From Bacteroidota bacterium (GTDB lineage Bacteria; Bacteroidota; Bacteroidia; 2-12-FULL-35-15): 64,000 nucleotides of DNA. Made by a program: the position numbers and the translations under genes. The notes under the pieces are model-generated. The model saw only the letters and a program-made list of their open reading frames with translations. It was not told the origin of the DNA and ran no database searches. This document shows positions 59,001-64,000 of the stretch, one piece after another (position 1 is the first letter of the stretch; every line of letters begins with the position of its first letter). The DNA is taken from NCBI GenBank assembly GCA_025963715.1, contig JAOQAG010000010.1:54605-118604 (forward strand), in the 5' to 3' direction.

Positions 59001-62000
59001 TTTCGCGGATGTCGGCACCAAGAGCCATTCGTTTTGCGTACCATTCACTTTCCAGAACTGTATCATTTGCATCGTAGATCGTTTGTTTCCAGGAATCGAA
59101 TTCAACGCTGGAAAAGGTGCTATCCGGCATTTCTGTTTTGGTCAGCCTTCCGGCGGCATCGTAATACATAACAGGTGTTACGCCTGTTTCAACCAATTCT
59201 TTATAATCTTCGTATTGCCATGTTGTCGAAAAGTAAGGCTCGTATTGTTTTACAGCATTGCCTTTATTGTTTTTGATCGTTCTTCCGTTTCCAATCCAGC
59301 GGAGCTGCCGGGGATTCGATAACGAAGAGTCTGTTTCTACAATAACAATACTATCATCCGGCTGTACAACCACCTGCTTCGCAATGCCTGGTTCCGCCTG
59401 CACTTTTTTCATCAGCACTTCACCGGTACCGCTGGAATATTCAAAGCCAATCTGTACAGGCGAATCTGCTTGTTGCTGAAAATGTTGCTCCCTGGTAATG
59501 GCAGCTGCTATGGCAGGTTTACCGGAATTAGTGTACGCTTCAAAATCATAAACAAATCTTGAAGAGGCACGGTTCAATAAATTCTTTCCGGCACTAATGA
59601 GTTGTATGGAATCGGGAGCCTGAAAAAAACCAAGTACTGCGGCTGATTCTGCGGCATCTGTTATTTCTGTTATGCCGGTAAGCTCATCTGCTTCATTACC
59701 TTTCCCCATTACAGCTACTGCTTTTACCAGGCCCAACTCATCGCTAATGACTTCAGAAAAATTACCATTGATGTCTTTCATCCTTTTGGGAGAAAGTGTG
59801 CGAAAATTAAAACTGGCTACACCCGATTTATTTCCCAAAGCATCTTCCGTTTCTTCAATGAACAGAAAATAAGTGCCGTAATAACGCACCCTGGTTATGG
59901 CTCCGTAAGGATCGGTATAAGAGATGGGAGTGTAAAAACGATTTTGTGCATCACTTTGATTTTCTGCCGCTGTAATTAATTGATTGGTGCCCGAGCGGAT
60001 CCACCAGTTATTGTCGCCTTCGCTGCTCATGAATTTGCCTTCTGTTAAGAGTGCGGCATTGACTTTAGTTCCAAAAATATCGCTGACTAATTCGGGCGTG
60101 TATGCCAGCTGATAACTTTCAAAAGGAAGGGCCAGTGATTCTAACTGATGTAAAGGCAGCGCAGCTGTCAGATCATTACGCAGGTAATTGGTGCGGACGT
60201 GTTCAATTAATCTTTTTTGCGAAGTGTTCAATGAAGGATTTACTTCTACCTGGTGATAAAAGACTTCATTTGAATTCGGAAGGATCTGTTCAAAATCCTG
60301 TAATTTGTAAAAGCTGTCGGTCTTCGCAACATTTTTCAGTTCAAAGGTTTTTATTTCCGAAGCTAAACGGAGGCGATGTATATCTTCATCCGTCACATCA
60401 TTGGTAAACTGATGTTGGGTATAAATAATAACCGTTTTGTTTTGTTCCTGCTGTGTTTCTACCGGCAGTGAGGCATCCGTGATCAATCGCGGATAAACTA
60501 CCGAAGCCGATTCTAAAACATTGCCGTATTCATCTAATTTTATGTTTAAGCTATGGGCTATCCGGGGATCTTCCGCATTGCGTTCGTAGCTATAAGTGAT
60601 GGCTTCGCTTTCCTTCACCACAAAAACGGCATGTTTATTTTTGCCTTTGGGCTGCAGTAATTCAATTACGCAATTATGTGTAGCTACCGAAAAAGGAGTG
60701 AGTTCTTTTTTACGGGCCTTATCTGTATGGCCAAATTTAATGGCATCCCTTGCAAAGGTTTCTGAACGCAGCGCCATTCCTTTGCAGGCCCTCATTGCTT
60801 CCTGCCATTCCTGCGCCGAAAGATTGTCAAGGATCGTTGGATCAATTCCCGGAGCTGAAACCAATCGGGCATCCGGCAACGCAAATTCATAATGTGTTAC
60901 CGCAAAAGTTTGTCGTTGCATTTCCTCATACCAGTAATCTTTTGCAAACTGATCAAGGATTTTTTCTTTTTGTAAAAAAGCACCCGTATGATTCCAGGTT
61001 TTTGAAACAACAGGTTCCTGGTGCAGTTGTTCATCGGTAATATTTGATGCCCCGCTTTTTATCCAATGTTCAAAGGTTTCTGCATCCGTTTGTTCCACCA
61101 TTCCAAAGCCTCTGAATTCTCTTTCCGCGTGGTCGTAATAACCATGGCGGTACTTGTATTCACTTATAAATTTGTGCCCTGATATTTTATCTTCTGTTGT
61201 TGTTTTGGAAACGCAATGAACGGGGAAATGTAGTTTTGTGGCCCAGGGCCTGCCTGCTAATTTATCTTCAAGATAGAATTTTGTGGATGGTGTATATTCC
61301 AGCGATACTTCTTTGCCAAGGTTATTTTTATAAGAAACCATGATGTGAGGTTTCTTGCTGTTCATCAGGTCAATGTATTTCAATGGAGCATTGGCATCTT
61401 TTGATAATGAGCTTGACCATACGATGCAAGCTACTCCATTTCCTAATAAATCAGTAATCGTAATTTTTGCCTGGGAATGTATTTCCGGAAAGGAGGTTAT
61501 TTCAAATGGGAGAGCGCTAAAACGATTACCACCAAGGTTTTTCCAGCAGGAAAATTTGTTTTTGCCTAAATAAATAAGATCCGCCGTGCCGGAACCGTCA
61601 ATATCTGCCAAATGCAAATAAGCAGGATTAAATGCATCCTGATGGTCGAAGACGGGAGCATGATCCAACGCTACTTTTGCTCCAAATTTTCCATAGCCAA
61701 TGTTGGGCCAGTAACACACTTCACCATTTCGGATGCGTACAATATCGGTAAGGCCATCCCCCGACATATCCGCTAAATAAATGGTTTGTTTTGCATCCGC
61801 AAAAACAATAGTGGGTCCGGCTTCTTCATCAAATGATTTAATGGATGTTCTGGCTTCGGAATATCCATCCCTTCCTACCGATTCATACCAGGTAAAAACC
61901 TGATCTTCTGAAATTACTACTTCGGGTTTTCCATCCCCATTCAAATCCAGCATCCGGGTATTGCCATCACCGAAATCAATATTTGGTAATGCTTTGAATG

Positions 62001-63549
62001 AACGCAAGCCATTCCATTCATTTTCATCATTCAATTCAAAATATCCTTTGGGTTCGGTGCCAAAACTCACTAATTGCTTGCCGCCGTCAGCATCCAGGTC
62101 GGCTAATTGTAAATGTCCGCCAAGTCCTGTAAAAGATGGCTTCGAAGAAACCAATTTTGCCTGTTCAAAATTTCCGTTACCCAGGTTATGTTTATAGTAC
62201 CAGCCATTTGCCTGTTCGGTAAGAATACCGGAGAGGCCTTCGTTGTACAGATCGGTAAACTGGTAAGTATGCTCATCTAATCCAACAGGCGCATGAACCA
62301 ATGCATCGGAGGAAATGGCTTTTATTTGATTGCTCCATTCATGCTTTTGGTATTCAAACTCCATGGGTGGGAGTTTTTTATGGGAATAGGAATTATCCGG
62401 TTTTTTAATATAGCCAAATGATGTAATAAATTTCAGAAACGTAAAATCCTGTTCTGAAGAAACATCATATTCGAAATTGAGAGATTTGACCAATCCGTCA
62501 TATTCATTGTTACCAGTAAAATGGTTGAATAATAATACTCTTTTGCAGAGTCTTGTAGTTCTGATTTCAAATCCGGATTTGTATTCAGAAAAAGCATCGG
62601 GCCTGAAAGTCCAATCATTTATTTTGTCGAAAGGCGAAACATTGTTATACTCGCCATAGTCGAAAACAGTTGAAAATAAATAGTCGGATTCGTTTGGGAA
62701 TTCGTCATCAAATTTTTTGTATGGTGTTTTATTCCCATAAAGTACTTTTTCAGGATAACGATTGGTATATGTGATCAAACCATTTTTCACACGATTCCGA
62801 TTATGGATCAATGATTCGTCAAAGCCGGTTTCATCTTCTTTTTTATAAACGTATTGCGTGCAATTTCCTTTGTCATCAAACACAAATTCGGGCAACCATT
62901 CGTATATTTTAGTGGGATCAGCCGGGTTGGCGACAATGGCATTATCTGTCCATCCAAAAAGTGTCGTTGTATTTTCTCTGGTAATAACACGCCATTTTAT
63001 TCGTTGGTTATTTTTTTCCATCCAGCGTTCTATTCGCGCAAATAACCCTTCAATACGGGGTTTATAGTTTCTGATCTTAAAAAGTCCGTCGGATGAATCA
63101 CGTTCGTTGAGTATATATTCTCCGTGTACATCCAATTGGAAACTCCCATCAGCTTTCTTTTTAAATTCCGGGACTAAGTCTTCTGCCTCAGAGAACAGGA
63201 AAACATCCGAATCAATCAGATCAGCATATTGAGGAAGCCCTTTATCTGTTTTTCGCCTGATTGAGCCTAAGCTCAAATTCCAACCAAGGCCAAAAACACC
63301 ATTGCCGGCGCCTGAATTATAGGAGAGGTTTAATGATGGCGATGCTCCCCGTGCCGCCCCAAAGGGGAGAGGTATCGAAAAAGCGGAAGTACCGTTAACT
63401 GCATTTACTGAAAATTTTTCATCTATGCCCTTGATGGCCCCGCCTCCTTTTGGTAAAGAGATAGAGGGCACTTCAATAGCATTGGATTTTGTTTTTCCCC
63501 TATCAGTACCGAGAAACTGGCTTTTTTGATTTTGTGATCGTTCGCTCAT
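56008..63549 (-). CDS. Tc toxin TcB-TcC fusion with nuclease-like C-terminal warhead
   Basis: TcB and TcC form the hollow cocoon that encloses a toxic C-terminal domain and docks on TcA. Here both are one chain of 2513 residues. In order it has a SpvB domain (IEVPSISLPKGGGAIKGIDE, SIPLPFGAARGASPSLNLSY), FG-GAP/VCBS repeats (LDLNGDGKPEVV, LADMSGDGLTDIV, LADIDGSGTADLIYLG), TcB middle domains, Rhs/YD repeats (~1480-2130) and the Rhs core ending YRYTGMERDEETGLEYHNAR to DPKG (2210-2213), where TcC self-cleaves. The variable tail (2214-2513) has FDRFYQNPNGDWIAIEAKGD: Asp2257 and Glu2271-x-Lys2273 fit a PD-(D/E)xK nuclease core. A hydrophobic segment lies at 2437-2456. The tail function is inferred; the rest is firm. 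Confidence 0.92.
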   Translation of the reverse strand: MSERSQNQKSQFLGTDRGKTKSNAIEVPSISLPKGGGAIKGIDEKFSVNAVNGTSAFSIPLPFGAARGASPSLNLSYNSGAGNGVFGLGWNLSLGSIRRKTDKGLPQYADLIDSDVFLFSEAEDLVPEFKKKADGSFQLDVHGEYILNERDSSDGLFKIRNYKPRIEGLFARIERWMEKNNQRIKWRVITRENTTTLFGWTDNAIVANPADPTKIYEWLPEFVFDDKGNCTQYVYKKEDETGFDESLIHNRNRVKNGLITYTNRYPEKVLYGNKTPYKKFDDEFPNESDYLFSTVFDYGEYNNVSPFDKINDWTFRPDAFSEYKSGFEIRTTRLCKRVLLFNHFTGNNEYDGLVKSLNFEYDVSSEQDFTFLKFITSFGYIKKPDNSYSHKKLPPMEFEYQKHEWSNQIKAISSDALVHAPVGLDEHTYQFTDLYNEGLSGILTEQANGWYYKHNLGNGNFEQAKLVSSKPSFTGLGGHLQLADLDADGGKQLVSFGTEPKGYFELNDENEWNGLRSFKALPNIDFGDGNTRMLDLNGDGKPEVVISEDQVFTWYESVGRDGYSEARTSIKSFDEEAGPTIVFADAKQTIYLADMSGDGLTDIVRIRNGEVCYWPNIGYGKFGAKVALDHAPVFDHQDAFNPAYLHLADIDGSGTADLIYLGKNKFSCWKNLGGNRFSALPFEITSFPEIHSQAKITITDLLGNGVACIVWSSSLSKDANAPLKYIDLMNSKKPHIMVSYKNNLGKEVSLEYTPSTKFYLEDKLAGRPWATKLHFPVHCVSKTTTEDKISGHKFISEYKYRHGYYDHAEREFRGFGMVEQTDAETFEHWIKSGASNITDEQLHQEPVVSKTWNHTGAFLQKEKILDQFAKDYWYEEMQRQTFAVTHYEFALPDARLVSAPGIDPTILDNLSAQEWQEAMRACKGMALRSETFARDAIKFGHTDKARKKELTPFSVATHNCVIELLQPKGKNKHAVFVVKESEAITYSYERNAEDPRIAHSLNIKLDEYGNVLESASVVYPRLITDASLPVETQQEQNKTVIIYTQHQFTNDVTDEDIHRLRLASEIKTFELKNVAKTDSFYKLQDFEQILPNSNEVFYHQVEVNPSLNTSQKRLIEHVRTNYLRNDLTAALPLHQLESLALPFESYQLAYTPELVSDIFGTKVNAALLTEGKFMSSEGDNNWWIRSGTNQLITAAENQSDAQNRFYTPISYTDPYGAITRVRYYGTYFLFIEETEDALGNKSGVASFNFRTLSPKRMKDINGNFSEVISDELGLVKAVAVMGKGNEADELTGITEITDAAESAAVLGFFQAPDSIQLISAGKNLLNRASSRFVYDFEAYTNSGKPAIAAAITREQHFQQQADSPVQIGFEYSSGTGEVLMKKVQAEPGIAKQVVVQPDDSIVIVETDSSLSNPRQLRWIGNGRTIKNNKGNAVKQYEPYFSTTWQYEDYKELVETGVTPVMYYDAAGRLTKTEMPDSTFSSVEFDSWKQTIYDANDTVLESEWYAKRMALGADIREKQAALKAAKHANTPNVLHVDTLSRPVLSIEQTINSTTNADEFYLTKTVLDLEGNLRSVHDARESSQNMNKGNEVMQYKYDMLGNVAYQQSMDAGKRWLLANIAGNPLRTWDERDHEFRYFYDILHRPIQSMVINTVGNPGDQLLNNIFDRVIYGESLLLPNRSNEAALQLRNVLGKVIEHYDTGGLTDTPDYDFKGQPITSTRKLFGNYKEVANWTDANLLTGLESGPGFVFATETDALGRITRQTAPDGSVIIPSYNEAGLLNSENVLHPGDVVPSTYIKDIDYNEKGQREKIIYGNDVSTRFYYDQETFRLKQLESKRQNNEVLQNLFYTFDPVGNITAIEDKAIPISFFANALIEPVSEYTYDALYRLVEASGRENNAALNFGTCDNWNDKPYLFTMNSGDPMAVRNYTQRYQYDKVGNVLEMKHLAAGGNWTRSYDYETANNRLKSTNIGDNGNPANYTNYKHHAAHGFMEELPHLEKISWNFKEQVVLTSRQHCTGDNIPVITYYQYDGSGQRIRKITENQAVGGGQPTKKEERIYVAGYEWYKKYSGTDAGLERVSLSLMDQGHRFVMVETRNDVDDGTEKQLVRYQLHNHLGSAALELDTNATLISYEEYHPFGTTAYQATNATIKSAAKRYRYTGMERDEETGLEYHNARYYLPWLGRWLSSDPIGIKGGINVYAYTKNSPINLIDPKGTISEGSVLTATIDPILDKKGIGYNTETSVEITLNDGTKAIRRFDRFYQNPNGDWIAIEAKGDKPQKLTDSQLIVDKKIQEEGATFKILISSAKPPKDSGLQREDIAFTIGFEGKLKIGNLMHVTGNTSHRATGTQPWAASAGVWKKWMESTFKDALDHTGMTRKINSNAAPTWMTVDEVKAGYRQNTGKEMNPVDRAVGYMGVTPKDAFLNRQNRGNPNLAAQLTAGTLIAAIIVTSPLWLGSAPKANEAVNKARTGFRIVEQVAKHVPEVHKVIEHGEELVDEVVEEGKKALVKRLTGP

Positions 63550-63796
63550 GTTTTAATTAGTTGGTACTGTAAGTAAAGGCAATTGTGCTGCTACAAACAA
63601 GCTAAAAATTGAGTGACAGTCTTTTTATTTTGCCGAAGCCGGTTTTTTGTTTCTTGTATAAACATTTTTCCGGCACTGTCATATATTAATGTGGCCAGTA
63701 ACAACCATATACTTGCTGTGAGTGGGTATACAGCTTGTCTTAATCTTTGATAATGGAATTACGTGCTGTTCAAATGTAGTGTTTCATGTTCATAGA
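63550..63796. other. Upstream region of the Tc locus
   Basis: No gene is visible. The region should hold the promoter for the minus-strand Tc genes, but I found no exact TAnnTTTG box at a convincing distance, so control may need a dedicated factor or a divergent promoter. Confidence 0.35.
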
Positions 63797-63820
63797 AAAA
63801 GGGCGGTAAACCGCCCTTTT
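63797..63820. terminator. Terminator hairpin at the right boundary of the Tc locus
   Basis: A perfect 10-bp stem aaaagggcgg/ccgccctttt with a taaa loop and T runs on both strands. It likely ends a minus-strand gene beyond the window or insulates the Tc locus. Confidence 0.7.
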
Positions 63821-63903
63821 CAGAATAATCATAAATCCTCATCAGGATTATATTAATATTATTTGACTATCGGAAAGTTTATACCAAATGCTTTTATTTT
63901 GTA

Positions 63904-64000
63904 TGGTTATGTTGCAGAACATTATTGTTTATGGAAACAGAAATACTTTCTTAAGCTGTCATCCCGGGCTTGACCCGGGATCTGCCAATTAAGAACTGTG
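63904..64000. repeat. MITE-like palindromic element, second copy (cut by window edge)
   Basis: From 63904 the sequence follows 17886-17983: ggttatgttgcagaaca, tatggaaacagaa, then the 27-bp palindrome arm (63957-63983) and tgccaat. The second arm lies beyond the window. Confidence 0.75.

Overview
The window is a chromosomal segment of a member of the phylum Bacteroidota. Four things support this: a canonical dcw cluster with the long Bacteroidota-type FtsZ and SecA; type IX secretion system (T9SS) proteins (PorP/SprF family, type A and type B sorting domains, SprB-type repeats); promoters with the TAnnTTTG -7 box of this phylum; and weak ribosome binding sites. The lineage below phylum is not certain; the gene content would suit a gliding, environmental Chitinophagales- or Sphingobacteriales-like organism.

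Layout. Positions 1-9.5 kb (minus strand) hold a surface/gliding cassette: a T9SS type B cargo protein, a PorP/SprF protein fused to a SPOR-like domain, and a very large SprB-repeat adhesin that runs off the left edge. Positions 9.9-27.2 kb (minus strand) hold the division and cell-wall operon in the order mraZ, rsmH, ftsL, ftsI (with PASTA), murE, mraY, murD, a stand-alone MurD C-terminal-domain paralogue, ftsW, murG, murC, ftsQ, ftsA, ftsZ. It begins at three 10-bp direct repeats that look like a MraZ operator and ends at a hairpin terminator. Positions 27.5-28.1 kb carry a small paralogous pair of unknown genes. Positions 28.2-39.6 kb are mostly plus-strand housekeeping genes: pabB, secA, a GT87-like membrane glycosyltransferase (minus), tatC, an AhpD/CMD-like protein, a DUF5686-type outer-membrane protein and lptB.

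A tRNA-Val(TAC) gene at 39.7 kb marks a change to accessory DNA. It is followed by a truncated tyrosine recombinase, about 1 kb of degraded sequence, a 1999-residue repetitive T9SS cargo protein, and then a complete two-gene Tc (ABC) toxin locus on the minus strand: a TcB-TcC fusion of 2513 residues and a TcA of 2678 residues. The variable C-terminus of the fusion follows the Rhs core and carries a D...ExK signature like that of PD-(D/E)xK nucleases. No immunity gene fits in the short gap to tcA, which suits a toxin aimed at eukaryotic cells.

The window is rich in small dispersed repeats: a 36-bp perfect palindrome, a roughly 170-bp element with terminal similarity (one full copy, and one cut by the right edge), CGCAAAG-type repeats, and palindromic units that appear to have inserted in frame inside murC and murD. 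The most notable items are the Tc toxin with its unusual warhead, the MurD C-domain paralogue, the in-gene palindromes and the PorP-SPOR fusion.
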